Shown: in pieces, positions 25,758 to 35,344 of the stretch
Layout: each line of letters starts with the position of its first letter
How positions within the stretch are numbered: the stretch's first letter is position 1
Assembly: GCA_015057635.1 (NCBI GenBank)
Contig: SVEB01000068.1
Coordinates: 105,531-169,530, forward strand
Source of the DNA: Lachnospiraceae bacterium
GTDB lineage: Bacteria; Bacillota; Clostridia; Lachnospirales; Lachnospiraceae
Length of the DNA: 64,000 bases
Direction: 5' to 3'
Program-made: the position numbers and the translations under genes
Notes under the pieces: generated by a model
What the model saw: only the letters and a program-made list of their open reading frames with translations
Told to the model about the DNA's origin: nothing
Databases searched by the model: none

Positions 25758-28277
25758 ATGACAAAACAGCAGTTTAGAGAACTATGTGAGAAGAGGATTC
25801 TCCTTTTAGATGGAGCGACCGGAAGCAATCTTCAGGCAGCAGGCATGCCAACCGGTGTCTGTGTGGAAAAATGGGTGCTTGAGAATCAAGAAATATTGAT
25901 CAATCTGCAAAAGGAGTATTTAAAGGCCGGATCCGATATCCTATATGCACCGACTTTTACCGCGAACCGCATTAAGTTAGAGGAGTATGGCCTTGCGGAT
26001 CAGATCGAGGAAATGAATAAAGCACTTGTAGGTTTATCAAAAGAAGCAATCAGCCGCTATCAGAAGGAATCTAGCGACACTTCTAAAAAATATGTGGCGG
26101 GCGATATCACGATGACCGGAAAGCAGCTAGAGCCAGCCGGAAGCATGAGATTTGAAACGCTTGTAGATATCTATAAAGAGCAGATCGCATGCCTTGTGAA
26201 GGCAGGAGCGGATCTGTTAGTCATTGAAACCATGATCAGTTTACAGGAGTGCAGGGCAGCGCTGATTGCGGCAAAAGAGACATGCGATCTTCCGGTTATG
26301 GTAACGCTTACTTTTAAAGATGATAATAAGACATTTTACGGGACCGACCCAAAGACAGCAATCATCGTACTTCAGGAATTAGGGGCAGACGCGGTAGGCG
26401 TGAACTGCTCACCCGAACCGGGACATATGAAGAACGTGATCGAAGAGATGAAATCATATGCCAGAGTGCCAGTGATCGCAAAAGCCAATGCAGGTATTCC
26501 GGTACTAAAAGACGGGAGGGCATCCTTTACGATGGGACCGGAAGAATACCGTGAGAAAGTTGCAGCGTTGATGGAAGCCGGCGCCGGTATTATCGGAGGA
26601 TGCTGCGGCACGACTCCCGAATGTATCAGACAGCTGAAAGAGGAAATTGCACATCATGTAGTGCCTGTTATTTCGGACCGAAAGGTACGTGCGCTTACGA
26701 CTGAGCGTCATACGCTTGAAATCGGCCTGAATGAACGGTTTATGGTGATCGGTGAGCGAATCAATCCGACCGGAAAGAAATCGCTGCAGGCGGAACTGAA
26801 AGAAGGATGCCTTGACTTAGTCTGTGAAATGGCAGAGGAACAGGAAGAGCATGGTGCCGATATTTTAGATATCAATATGGGTATGAACGGCATTGATGAA
26901 AAAGAGATGATGTTACGGGCCGTAAAAGAAGTGACCGGTATCACCGATCTCCCTCTTTGCATCGACTCCTCCCATGTAGAAGTCATAGAGGCGGCACTTC
27001 GTATTTATCCGGGACGCGCATTAATCAATTCGATTTCCTTAGAAAAAGTGAAGTTTGAGAAACTGATTCCGATCGCAAAGAAATATGGTGCGATGTTCAT
27101 TCTGCTTCCGCTTTCCGATGCAGGCCTTCCAAAGAGCATCGAAGAGAAGAAAGAGATCATCCATACAATTTTAGAAGTGGCGAAACGCCATGGACTTGCC
27201 AAAGAAGATATGATCGTCGATGGTCTTGTCAATACAATCGGGGCAAATAAAAGAGCGGCGATTGAGACAATCGAGACAATCCGTTACTGCAGAGAAGAGC
27301 TAGGTCTCGCAACGGTATGCGGCCTTTCGAATATATCCTTTGGTCTGCCGGATCGTCCATTTGTAAACAGCACATTCTTAACGATGGCAATTCAGGCAGG
27401 GCTTACGATGGCAATCGCGAATCCGTCTAATGCGCTTTTAATGAATACCGCATATGCAGCAGATCTTCTGATGAACAAGGAAGAGGCGGATTTACTTTAT
27501 ATTAAACGGGTCACAACCCATAAAGCAGTCGTGCTTTCCGAACAGGAAGTAAACAAGTTAAAAGAGAGCGGCGAAAAAGAAAAGCAGATGACTTTATCCG
27601 ATTCTATAACGAAAGTCGATAGAAGCGTCGATAAAACAGTGGGAGATAGAAATCGTCCAGTTTATGAGGCAGTGTTAAAAGGGAACCGTCGCAAAATCGT
27701 CGACCTTGTAAAAGAAGAGCATCAGGCCGGTATAAAGCCTGGCATTATCCTAAATGAACGCCTGATCCCAGCTATCAATGAGGTAGGGGAGCTATTCGAT
27801 AAAGGCATCTACTTTTTACCGCAGTTGATTGGTTCCGCAGAGGCAATGAAGCTCGCTATCGAGTACTTAGAACCGTATTTGTCAGAAGGCGGGGAAGAAA
27901 GAAAGTTAGGCACAATCGTTATTGCAACCGTAGCAGGGGATATCCATGACATTGGCAAGAACTTAGTGGCATTGATGTTGAAAAACTACGGATTTAACGT
28001 GATCGATCTCGGAAAAGATGTGCCATCCGATGTAATCGTTCAGACAGCAAAAGAGCAGGATGCGGATATTATTGCGCTTTCCGCTTTAATGACAACGACA
28101 ATGTTAGAGATGAAGAACGTGGTGAAGCTTCGAAATGAAGCTGGCATCCGTGCAAAGATCATGATTGGCGGGGCGGTCATTACCGAAAGCTACTGTGAGG
28201 AAATCAAAGCAGACGGTTATTCAAAGGATGCCAAAGAAGCGGTAGTGGTAGCAAAACAGCTGGCGGGCATCTTATAA
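25758..28277 (+). CDS. metH: Cobalamin-dependent methionine synthase lacking the reactivation domain
   Basis: MetH transfers methyl from methyl-THF through cobalamin to homocysteine. The 839 residues contain a homocysteine barrel (LLLDGATGSNLQAAG; zinc site GGCCGTTPE), a pterin-binding barrel (MVIGERINPTGKK onward), a cobalamin cap domain (near 615-700) and the B12 Rossmann domain with GDIHDIGKNLVALML near residue 725, whose His is the cobalt ligand. The roughly 350-residue AdoMet reactivation domain of E. coli MetH is absent. This is common in clostridia, which use a separate reactivation protein; none is visible here. The upstream gene is the YitJ-like fusion. Confidence 0.95.
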   Translation: MTKQQFRELCEKRILLLDGATGSNLQAAGMPTGVCVEKWVLENQEILINLQKEYLKAGSDILYAPTFTANRIKLEEYGLADQIEEMNKALVGLSKEAISRYQKESSDTSKKYVAGDITMTGKQLEPAGSMRFETLVDIYKEQIACLVKAGADLLVIETMISLQECRAALIAAKETCDLPVMVTLTFKDDNKTFYGTDPKTAIIVLQELGADAVGVNCSPEPGHMKNVIEEMKSYARVPVIAKANAGIPVLKDGRASFTMGPEEYREKVAALMEAGAGIIGGCCGTTPECIRQLKEEIAHHVVPVISDRKVRALTTERHTLEIGLNERFMVIGERINPTGKKSLQAELKEGCLDLVCEMAEEQEEHGADILDINMGMNGIDEKEMMLRAVKEVTGITDLPLCIDSSHVEVIEAALRIYPGRALINSISLEKVKFEKLIPIAKKYGAMFILLPLSDAGLPKSIEEKKEIIHTILEVAKRHGLAKEDMIVDGLVNTIGANKRAAIETIETIRYCREELGLATVCGLSNISFGLPDRPFVNSTFLTMAIQAGLTMAIANPSNALLMNTAYAADLLMNKEEADLLYIKRVTTHKAVVLSEQEVNKLKESGEKEKQMTLSDSITKVDRSVDKTVGDRNRPVYEAVLKGNRRKIVDLVKEEHQAGIKPGIILNERLIPAINEVGELFDKGIYFLPQLIGSAEAMKLAIEYLEPYLSEGGEERKLGTIVIATVAGDIHDIGKNLVALMLKNYGFNVIDLGKDVPSDVIVQTAKEQDADIIALSALMTTTMLEMKNVVKLRNEAGIRAKIMIGGAVITESYCEEIKADGYSKDAKEAVVVAKQLAGIL

Positions 28278-28341
28278 AAGGGTGCAATCCTTAACATTTT
28301 ATTAATTTTCACAAAAAACCCCATAAATATGGAAAAATGAA

Positions 28342-28370
28342 TTGACTTTCGCCTACGGTTATATTATGGT
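28342..28370 (+). promoter_or_regulatory. Probable promoter of the AI-2E family permease gene
   Basis: TTGACT (28342-28347) lies 17 bp from TATGGT (28365-28370); an overlapping TATATT gives a shorter spacer. The ATG is about 50 nt downstream. Confidence 0.5.
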
Positions 28371-28417
28371 ATCCGTAGAAAAATAAGATGTTTGATTATT
28401 GTTAATAAGGAGCAGGA

Positions 28418-29716
28418 ATGGAATTAAATAAAAAGAACACACAAAAGATCCTTTTGATCATTACGTTTACGATTGTATTGCTAGTTGGCCTTTTCAATAT
28501 CAGCAGTGTGATCGCCGGGGTCAAAGGCATCCTTTCGATTCTGTCGCCATTTATCTTAGGCGGCTGTATCGCATTTATCTTAAACTCACCAATGCGCTGC
28601 ATTGAGCGTAATTTATTCGGTCGAAGAAAAGACGGAAAGAAATCAAAGTTTGCAAGACCGCTAAGTATCGTGCTGACGATCTTATTCGTGCTTGGCATTG
28701 TCTTTATCGTACTGTTTATCATCGTACCGGAGCTTGGCAATACCTTTGCAATCTTAGGGAATAATATTGCAGCCTTTGTACCTAAGGTAGAAGGCTGGGC
28801 AACTGATCTTTCTAAGAAGTATCCGGAGATTCAGTCTTATGTAGGAGATCTTGAGTTAGACTGGGCGAGAATCAGCAGTGAGGCCGTGACATTCGTTAAG
28901 AATTTCATGAACGGCTTTTTAAGTTCCACAGTGGGATTCTTAAATTCCACCATCGGTGTGGTTTCTTCAATTGTATCCGGAATCACAAGATTCTTAATCG
29001 GTTTTGTATTCTCAATCTATGTGCTGGCACGGAAAGAGAACTTAGGAAGACAGGGAAAACAGATTTTATATGCGACACTGAAAGAAAAAAGAGCAGAACG
29101 CATCATCGGAATCTTAGCATTATCCGAGCGTACTTTCTCTAATTTCCTTTCCGGACAGTGTGTGGAAGCGGTTATTTTAGGTGCGATGTTCTTCGTGGCC
29201 ATGACAATCTTACGTTTCCCATATGCGCTGTTAGTAGGTGTATTGATCGCATTCACCGCACTGATCCCAATTTTCGGTGCTTTTGTCGGATGCGTTGTCG
29301 CAACATTCTTAATCCTGATGGTAAATCCGATTCAGGCATTATGGTTTATTGTTCTCTTTAATGTATTGCAGCAGATTGAAGGAAACTTGATCTATCCGCA
29401 TGTAGTAGGCGGATCAGTAGGTCTTCCATCTATCTGGGTTTTATTCGCAGTAACGGTCGGCGGTAATTTAATGGGCGTTGTGGGTATGCTTGTTTTCATC
29501 CCTCTTTGCTCCGTTATCTATACGATAATTCGTAGCCTTGTATATAAGGGGTTGGAGCAACGCAATATTCCACAGCACAAGTGGCTGATCCCGGTTGATA
29601 TTAAGGACCTTGCCACCAAGGAAGGCACCGTCCATCCAAAGTCATCCACACCTTCTGCTTCCTCCGACTCTGACACCAAAAACATTCTCACCAAACTTCC
29701 GAAGAAAAAGGATTAG
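28418..29716 (+). CDS. AI-2E/PerM family permease
   Basis: The 432-residue membrane protein has about eight hydrophobic segments (residues 12-35, 38-55, 85-110, 170-200, 250-300, 310-370). The family-typical VLIAFTALIPIFGAFVG and the stretch NVLQQIEGNLIYPHVVGGSVGLP are present. The family is named for AI-2 export, but members include Na+/H+ antiporters, so the substrate is uncertain. The Ser/Thr/Lys-rich tail is cytosolic. The stop is 8 nt before hairpin element E, and no ordinary terminator is seen. Confidence 0.85.
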   Translation: MELNKKNTQKILLIITFTIVLLVGLFNISSVIAGVKGILSILSPFILGGCIAFILNSPMRCIERNLFGRRKDGKKSKFARPLSIVLTILFVLGIVFIVLFIIVPELGNTFAILGNNIAAFVPKVEGWATDLSKKYPEIQSYVGDLELDWARISSEAVTFVKNFMNGFLSSTVGFLNSTIGVVSSIVSGITRFLIGFVFSIYVLARKENLGRQGKQILYATLKEKRAERIIGILALSERTFSNFLSGQCVEAVILGAMFFVAMTILRFPYALLVGVLIAFTALIPIFGAFVGCVVATFLILMVNPIQALWFIVLFNVLQQIEGNLIYPHVVGGSVGLPSIWVLFAVTVGGNLMGVVGMLVFIPLCSVIYTIIRSLVYKGLEQRNIPQHKWLIPVDIKDLATKEGTVHPKSSTPSASSDSDTKNILTKLPKKKD

Positions 29717-29724
29717 GAGGTGAT

Positions 29725-30060
29725 ACACGAAGTTCACGGTGGCGCGGCAAGCGCCCTGTGGCTTCGGGACCGGTGAGGCGGCACGGACAGAATCCGCTAG
29801 CGGGACAGCGGGGCTATATATTTTCCGCTGTTCGTCACAAGCTCGAACAAAACGGGCAGTATTCCATGAATAGCAGACAAGAAAGGTTTGTGTTTGCTAT
29901 TCATGGAATACTGCCCGTTTTGTTCGCCTTGATGCCGTACAGCTGGAAAAATATAGCCCTGCTGTCGGACTCTGTCCGTGCCGCTTCACCGGTCCCGAAG
30001 CCACAGGGCATTTGCCGCACCACTGTGGACTTCGTGTGCCATCGCATTGCGTTTGCTAAA
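29725..30060 (+). repeat. Long nested-hairpin element, copy E, ending in a half short-hairpin
   Basis: Outer arms of about 100 nt (from 29725 and ending at about 30037) pair with scattered transitions. The conserved CGTCACAAGCTCGAAC / GTTCGCCTTGATGCC internal segment and an apical TGAATAGCAGACA hairpin are present. To the right only the left half of the short hairpin remains (CATCGCATTGCGTTT near 30040-30054). It then runs into a truncated acetyltransferase gene. This marks a recombination junction at about 30060. Confidence 0.8.
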
Positions 30061-30267
30061 AAATGTACTTGTATAAACTCCATTTCTTAGTTCATCCTTT
30101 TCTATAGAGCGAATAAGATCCAGCCATTGATTCAAATCATCATAGAATGCCAGCCCACAGCTTCCGTTGATCTGTCTGTCTCCAAAATCAAAATGTTCTT
30201 GTTTATAGTCTAAAATCTCATGTTCCAATGCCTTTGATGGTCTGACTAAAAATAAACTATTATCCAA
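30060..30267 (-). pseudogene. Truncated GNAT acetyltransferase gene (5' part only)
   Basis: Read on the minus strand from 30267, the start of a GNAT-type protein is clear: NSLFLVRPSKALEHEILDYKQEHF, then INGSCGLAFYDDLNQWLDLI and NGVYTSTFF. Acetyltransferases of this group begin in this way, before their CoA-binding core. After about 69 residues the frame enters hairpin element E and ends in meaningless sequence. The CoA-binding core is missing and is not found on the other side of the element. The remainder was therefore lost, probably by deletion linked to the element. Confidence 0.7.
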
Positions 30268-30442
30268 GTTTTCATACCTTCCCTATTTTTAAATTGACAT
30301 AACATAAATTTTGATTCGTTTCTTTTTATATACTAAAGTTTTGAGACGACGAAGCGCCCCCGAGAATAGCAGTGTTGTTCTATACTATGTCCTAACAGTT
30401 ACAATCGAATTCACTCATTATTATACTCCAGCCTAGTGTCTC

Positions 30443-30526
30443 ATCACAGCTGCGTTTCGCTTTTCAAACGCACTGTGATCTGCAAGAATAGGGGCCCCCT
30501 CTTTCTATGGCCCCCTATTCTTGCAG
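30443..30526 (-). repeat. Minimal hairpin element (short hairpin plus short inverted repeat)
   Basis: The short hairpin at 30443-30479 has the family stem (ATCACAG and CTGTGAT with TGCGTTT/AAACGC). It is followed directly by an inverted repeat (30480-30497 with 30509-30526; CTGCAAGAATAGGGG arm). The conserved internal segment and apical hairpin of full copies are absent. It lies 7 nt beyond the stop of the ABC transporter gene at 30533 and may end its mRNA. Confidence 0.65.
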
Positions 30527-30532
30527 CCCCCC

Positions 30533-32317
30533 CTAGCTTAGAAAGTCATACTGCGACATATAAAGCGAGTGGTAGTAGCCTGGAGTCTGCATAAGGGTGG
30601 TGTGGGTGCCCATTTCTTTGATTTCTCCGTTGTCGACGTAGAGGATGCAGTCGGCATTTTTAATCGTGGAGAGGCGGTGGGCGATAATAAAGGAAGTACG
30701 ACCTGCTAGAAGTTTAGCCAAGCCTTTTTGTAATAAGATCTCGGTTTCGGTATCGATGCTTGAGGTCGCTTCGTCAAGGATCAAGATCTTAGGGTCGGCG
30801 AGCAGTGCTCTTGCAAAGGAGATTAACTGCCTCTCCCCTGCGGAAAGCCGGCTGCCTCGTTCGTTTACCTCGGTGTCGTAGCCATTCTCTAAGTTCATAA
30901 TGAAATCATGAGCGCAGACGGTTTTTGCAGCCTGTATTACATCCTCTTTGCTGGCGGTACGGTTGCCGTAGCGGATATTATCCATGATCGTGCCGGAGAA
31001 AATGAAGCTGTCCTGGAGCATGACACCCATCTGCTTTCTAAGGGACTTGATCGTGACGGAGTTGATGTCGATACCATCGATTAAAATCTCGCCGGAGTTT
31101 AGGTTATAGAAACGGCTGATCAGGCTGATAATTGTGGACTTTCCGGCTCCGGTCGGTCCTACGATCGCGAATGTCTCACCGGGTTTTGTATGGAAGGATA
31201 CGTGATTTAATACCGGTATGCCGTCTTCATAGGAGAAGCATACGTCTTTAAACTGTACATCACCTTTGATCGGAGGCATTGCGACTGCACCCGGACGGTC
31301 TTTTACAAGCACCGGTTCATCAATCGTCTCAAAGATTCGTTCCAGGTAGGACATGGCGGTCAAAAGAGAGTTATAAAAGCTTGCGAGCGTATTGATCGGT
31401 GCCCAGAACTGGCTGATATAGCCGCTTAAGGCAATTAAGGCGCCGGTCGTGACGCCGAACTTGTTTCCGGAGAGCCAGTCGATGCCGAGTACATACACCG
31501 CGCACGTTGTCCAAGTGGAAATGTTGTCGATGGCCGGCCATAACATGAAGTTGTAGCAGACCGCCCGCATCCAGGCAGAAGAGTAGGAGCCGCTTAAGTG
31601 ATTGAATATCTTAATGTTTTCCTGTTCTCTTACAAAGCTCTGGGTGACCCGGATGCCGTTGATGCTTTCAGCAATATAGGCATTTAGGTTAGAGGATTTG
31701 TTGCTTAGAATCTGCCATGCGACTCTTTGTTTCCTCTTGATGACAAAGATTAAAAGCATCAGAAGAGGGATGCCGATTAGGCAGACGAAAGTCAGCTTCA
31801 CATTGATGGAAAGCATGAAGCCGACAATGAAGAATAAGGAGCATAAGTCGGTGATCGTATTTACAATACCGTTGCTAAGTAGATCGCTTAGGCTGTTTAC
31901 ATAGTTCACAACGCGGACCTGAATCTTTCCGTGTGGCCGGTCGTCATAATAGGAGAATGGCAGCTCCTGCAGATGGGTGAAGATATCGGTTCGAATCTCA
32001 TGGATGATGCTCTGGCCAAGGGTAGCGGTCGTTGTGATCTTGATACGCAGGATCACGAAGTTGGTCAGGTAAATAAGAAGAAGCCCCAGACTGATGAGCA
32101 CGATGCTTCGGATGTTTTTGGATGGAATGTAGTCATCGATGATCGTCATCAGAATTCTTGGTGTCAGCATGCCGAGGGCACTAGAGACAAGCATCAGGCA
32201 AATGGTAAGGATCATATCTTTTCGATGGGGTCTTATGTAGGAGCCAAGCCGTTTTAAGTGCTTGATATTGAATTCTGACTGGAGGGTCTCATCGATATCA
32301 TATTTATTTCGTGCCAT
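30533..32317 (-). CDS. ABC exporter half-transporter (permease-ATPase), subunit 2
   Basis: I place the start at 32317, which has GGGAGG upstream, rather than at 32401. The 594-residue protein has a six-helix exporter domain (residues about 25-320) and an ATPase domain with Walker A GPTGAGKST near 385, signature LSAGERQ near 490 and Walker B ILILDEATSSID. It overlaps the upstream transporter gene by 14 nt, so the two form a heterodimer typical of drug or lipid exporters. The substrate is unknown. The divergent AraC gene may control the pair. Confidence 0.9.
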   Translation of the reverse strand: MARNKYDIDETLQSEFNIKHLKRLGSYIRPHRKDMILTICLMLVSSALGMLTPRILMTIIDDYIPSKNIRSIVLISLGLLLIYLTNFVILRIKITTTATLGQSIIHEIRTDIFTHLQELPFSYYDDRPHGKIQVRVVNYVNSLSDLLSNGIVNTITDLCSLFFIVGFMLSINVKLTFVCLIGIPLLMLLIFVIKRKQRVAWQILSNKSSNLNAYIAESINGIRVTQSFVREQENIKIFNHLSGSYSSAWMRAVCYNFMLWPAIDNISTWTTCAVYVLGIDWLSGNKFGVTTGALIALSGYISQFWAPINTLASFYNSLLTAMSYLERIFETIDEPVLVKDRPGAVAMPPIKGDVQFKDVCFSYEDGIPVLNHVSFHTKPGETFAIVGPTGAGKSTIISLISRFYNLNSGEILIDGIDINSVTIKSLRKQMGVMLQDSFIFSGTIMDNIRYGNRTASKEDVIQAAKTVCAHDFIMNLENGYDTEVNERGSRLSAGERQLISFARALLADPKILILDEATSSIDTETEILLQKGLAKLLAGRTSFIIAHRLSTIKNADCILYVDNGEIKEMGTHTTLMQTPGYYHSLYMSQYDFLS

Positions 32318-34076
32318 AGCGCAGACCTCCCTTCTGTCTGTCTTTTTGAATCTGGTCGAACTCTCCGTACTGATGATGGAATACAGTGGAGTAGTAGCCA
32401 TTCTTCTTTAGAAGTTCCTCATGGGTTCCGGATTCTAAAATCTGTCCATCGCCTACGACTAAGATTAAATCGGCATCCTTGATTGAAGAGATGCGGTGCG
32501 CGATTAGAAATACAGTACGTTTATGGCCTATATTTTTAAGCGCGTTCTGAATATGGGATTCGGTCTCCATATCAACAGCGGAGGTGGTATCGTCTAAGAT
32601 GACGATCGATGGATCTTTAAGAAGGGCCCTTGCTAAGGAGATACGCTGTTTTTGTCCGCCGGATAAGCCCATGCCCCGTTCGCCGACAATTGTATCATAA
32701 CCATCCGGAAGTTCTTTGATAAAGTCATCGGCATTAGCGATATAAGCGGCTGTCTTAACCTCTTCTAAAGTGGCGGCTGGTTTTCCGTAGGCAATATTGC
32801 CTTCGATGGTGTCGGAGAACAGGAATACGTCCTGCATGGCCATTCCGATATTGTCTCGCAGATTATAGAGGTCATACTGTCTTAAATCGATGCCGTCAAT
32901 CTTAATCTCGCCTCTTGTCACATCATAGAAACGGCAGAGCAGATTCATTAAGGTTGATTTTCCGGAGCCGGTAGCACCGATGATTCCGACCGTCTGCCCG
33001 GCCTTTACTTTGAAATTGATATCATGGAGGATCACATCATCGTCTGCCGAATAATCCACATGCAGGAATTCAATATCGCCTTTTAGCTTATGCTTTTTAT
33101 ATGGATGGGCGGGATCCTTGATGCCAGGTTCCACATTGATTGTGGAATAGATCTTTTCCACACTTGTTATAAATCGCTGGTAGTCATTTGCAAGCCATCC
33201 TGCCATGCGAAGAGGATTGTTTAGCATCCACCGGTAGCCGCTTACGGTAACAAGTTTTCCTAAGGAAATGGTGCCATTCACGACCATGATGCCCCCGACT
33301 AAGTAAAGGATCACCGTAGAGAGGTTTGCAAGCAGTTCAAAGATCGGCACGTATTTCTTCCACATGTTTGTTGCAGCTAACTCCGCATCCCGATAGCCGT
33401 CATTTTCCTTCTGAAACTTCTCTATCTCAAAATCTTCCTTTGCAAATGCTTTTACGACCCGATTACCGCTTACATTTTCCTGAACAAAGGTGTTAAGGCT
33501 TGAAAAATGCTGTCGGATATTGTGAAAGGTAGGCTTGATTGCTTTTAATTGCTTTGCGGTGGTAAGGACCGTAAGAGGCAGCACCGCAATCATGCAGAGT
33601 GCGAGTTTTACGTCAACGGTGAAAATCATAATAACTGCCAGTATAAATAGAAGAGAGTTCTCATAGATGGCATAGATGACATAAGCGACGAAATGTCTTA
33701 TGGCATCCATATCCCCAGTTTCACGCGACATTAAGTCGCCGGTGCGGTTCTTGTTGTAGAAATTGAAATCCTGTTCCAAAAGCCGTCGATACACGCAGTC
33801 ACGCATAGAGTAGAGCATCCTTTGCGAACTTGTTTCAAACAGATACAGATAAATATACTTTAGTACAGAACGTAATAGTGTTGTGCCGCATACAATTGCA
33901 ACTAATAGCGGCAGCAGTTTTCGCTCGCCCCCTTTGATTACATTGTCTACGATAAGGCCGGACACATAAGGATTCACGGTGGCAAGACCCGACACGATCG
34001 TGACAAGAAAGAGGGCAGTGATTAATCGAATACGGTATTTTTTCAGAAAGGAAAAAAACCACTGCATTGCAGTCAT
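32304..34076 (-). CDS. ABC exporter half-transporter (permease-ATPase), subunit 1
   Basis: The ATG at 34076 follows AAGGAGG; the in-frame start at 34160 has no such site. The 590-residue protein has an exporter membrane domain with about six helices and an ATPase domain. The latter shows Walker A GATGSGKST near 375, signature LSGGQKQ near 480 and Walker B IVILDDTTSAVD, with Asp instead of the catalytic Glu after the Walker B Asp. The degenerate catalytic site is expected in one half of a heterodimeric exporter. It is encoded upstream of, and overlaps, the second half. Confidence 0.9.
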   Translation of the reverse strand: MTAMQWFFSFLKKYRIRLITALFLVTIVSGLATVNPYVSGLIVDNVIKGGERKLLPLLVAIVCGTTLLRSVLKYIYLYLFETSSQRMLYSMRDCVYRRLLEQDFNFYNKNRTGDLMSRETGDMDAIRHFVAYVIYAIYENSLLFILAVIMIFTVDVKLALCMIAVLPLTVLTTAKQLKAIKPTFHNIRQHFSSLNTFVQENVSGNRVVKAFAKEDFEIEKFQKENDGYRDAELAATNMWKKYVPIFELLANLSTVILYLVGGIMVVNGTISLGKLVTVSGYRWMLNNPLRMAGWLANDYQRFITSVEKIYSTINVEPGIKDPAHPYKKHKLKGDIEFLHVDYSADDDVILHDINFKVKAGQTVGIIGATGSGKSTLMNLLCRFYDVTRGEIKIDGIDLRQYDLYNLRDNIGMAMQDVFLFSDTIEGNIAYGKPAATLEEVKTAAYIANADDFIKELPDGYDTIVGERGMGLSGGQKQRISLARALLKDPSIVILDDTTSAVDMETESHIQNALKNIGHKRTVFLIAHRISSIKDADLILVVGDGQILESGTHEELLKKNGYYSTVFHHQYGEFDQIQKDRQKGGLRYGTK

Positions 34077-34309
34077 AGTATTCGCCTCCTTAAGTTTTGT
34101 TTCTGCTACAATTATAGAGAACTGAAATGGGATTAAAATGTACATTTCTATGTAAAGCATGTGTATTCTTATTTAAAAAAAGTGATAGGGAAGGGAAGAA
34201 AAAAGGGGAGAAGCATAGGAAAGAATAGCAAAATGGAAGAGTTAGTCAGAATATAAAAAAAACAGATATTTGGGTGGTGATAATTAGTTAAAATTTTATG
34301 GACATGTGT

Positions 34310-34338
34310 TTGAAAAAAGATTACAAATATGTTACGAT
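34310..34338 (+). promoter_or_regulatory. Promoter of the AraC-family gene
   Basis: TTGAAA (34310-34315) and TACGAT (34333-34338) are 17 bp apart. The ATG is 75 nt downstream. About 330 nt separate this gene from the divergent exporter gene, and I see no other gene in that space. Confidence 0.55.
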
Positions 34339-34412
34339 TAAAGGACAAATGAGATAAATACGCATAAGGTCAACCTGTCTAAAAAGTCAGGCTGTGGGAG
34401 GTACGAAGTTAC

Positions 34413-35324
34413 ATGTGTGATTGTCAGTATGATTTAACGTACAACGATTTTAATCCGACCGTGCTATTTGCAAGCAAAATGCGGATGACACAGGAGTCAA
34501 AGTACCATGCTCATAAGGATTTTACCGAATTGACTTATATTCTGTCTGGAAAAGGTAAATATATAATAGAAGGAACCATATATGATGTGGAAGCAGGCGA
34601 TATGCTGATTTGCAGTCCGGGGATCCGTCATCAGAATATTCTGTGCATGGGGGAAGAGCCGACCGTTCAGTTCTTTACCGGATTTTCGGATTATCATTTT
34701 AAGAATATGCCGCCCAATTCCATCATTTTGCCGGACGGAGGCTACATACTAAGGCTTAAGAGCGAGTCGAAGCATGTGGTTAGCAGACTATGTTATGATA
34801 TGTTAGCAGAAAACGAAGCAGGACAGGTTGGAAAGTACTTTATGTTAAAGGCACACCTGATGCAGATGGTACTGATCCTGATGCGTGAAATCATAGAAAC
34901 GCCAAAGTTACACCAGATGGGATGCAACTTTGAGACATATAACAAGAGTTATGCGGTAAAACGCATTATTACTTATCTTACTGAGAATTATGAGCATAAG
35001 ATCTCTCTCGATCAGATCGCTCATAATATGTATTTAAGTCCAGTCTATATTTCTAAGATATTTAAGGAAGAGACGGGAGAGTCACCGATTAATTATTTAA
35101 TCAAAATCCGTTTAGAGAAGGCGAAAGAGATACTGAACACCGCGGATGGTGGAAGTATTAAGAATATAGCGAATACAGTCGGCTATGAGGATGTCTATCA
35201 TTTTAGCAAGCTGTTTAAGAAGTACTATGGCATATCGCCACAGCATTACCGAAAGGAGAAGGTAAGCCAGGAGGTAATGCAGCAGCAAGACAAGAATGGA
35301 ACTGTCAGCAGAGTGAAACTTTAG
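34413..35324 (+). CDS. AraC family transcriptional regulator with cupin sensor domain
   Basis: The 303-residue protein has an N-terminal cupin (ESKYHAHKDFTELTYILSGKGKYIIEG near residue 28) and a C-terminal pair of helix-turn-helix motifs from about residue 190. The latter include SLDQIAHNMYLSPVYISKIFKEETGESP and SIKNIANTVGYEDVYHFSKLFKKYYGISPQHYR. Such regulators usually bind a sugar or other small ligand. Its nearest candidate targets are the divergent ABC exporter and the nitroreductase-like gene 20 nt downstream, which is inference. The start has GGGAGG. Confidence 0.92.
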   Translation: MCDCQYDLTYNDFNPTVLFASKMRMTQESKYHAHKDFTELTYILSGKGKYIIEGTIYDVEAGDMLICSPGIRHQNILCMGEEPTVQFFTGFSDYHFKNMPPNSIILPDGGYILRLKSESKHVVSRLCYDMLAENEAGQVGKYFMLKAHLMQMVLILMREIIETPKLHQMGCNFETYNKSYAVKRIITYLTENYEHKISLDQIAHNMYLSPVYISKIFKEETGESPINYLIKIRLEKAKEILNTADGGSIKNIANTVGYEDVYHFSKLFKKYYGISPQHYRKEKVSQEVMQQQDKNGTVSRVKL

Positions 35325-35344
35325 AGGGAAGGCACAGAAAATAA

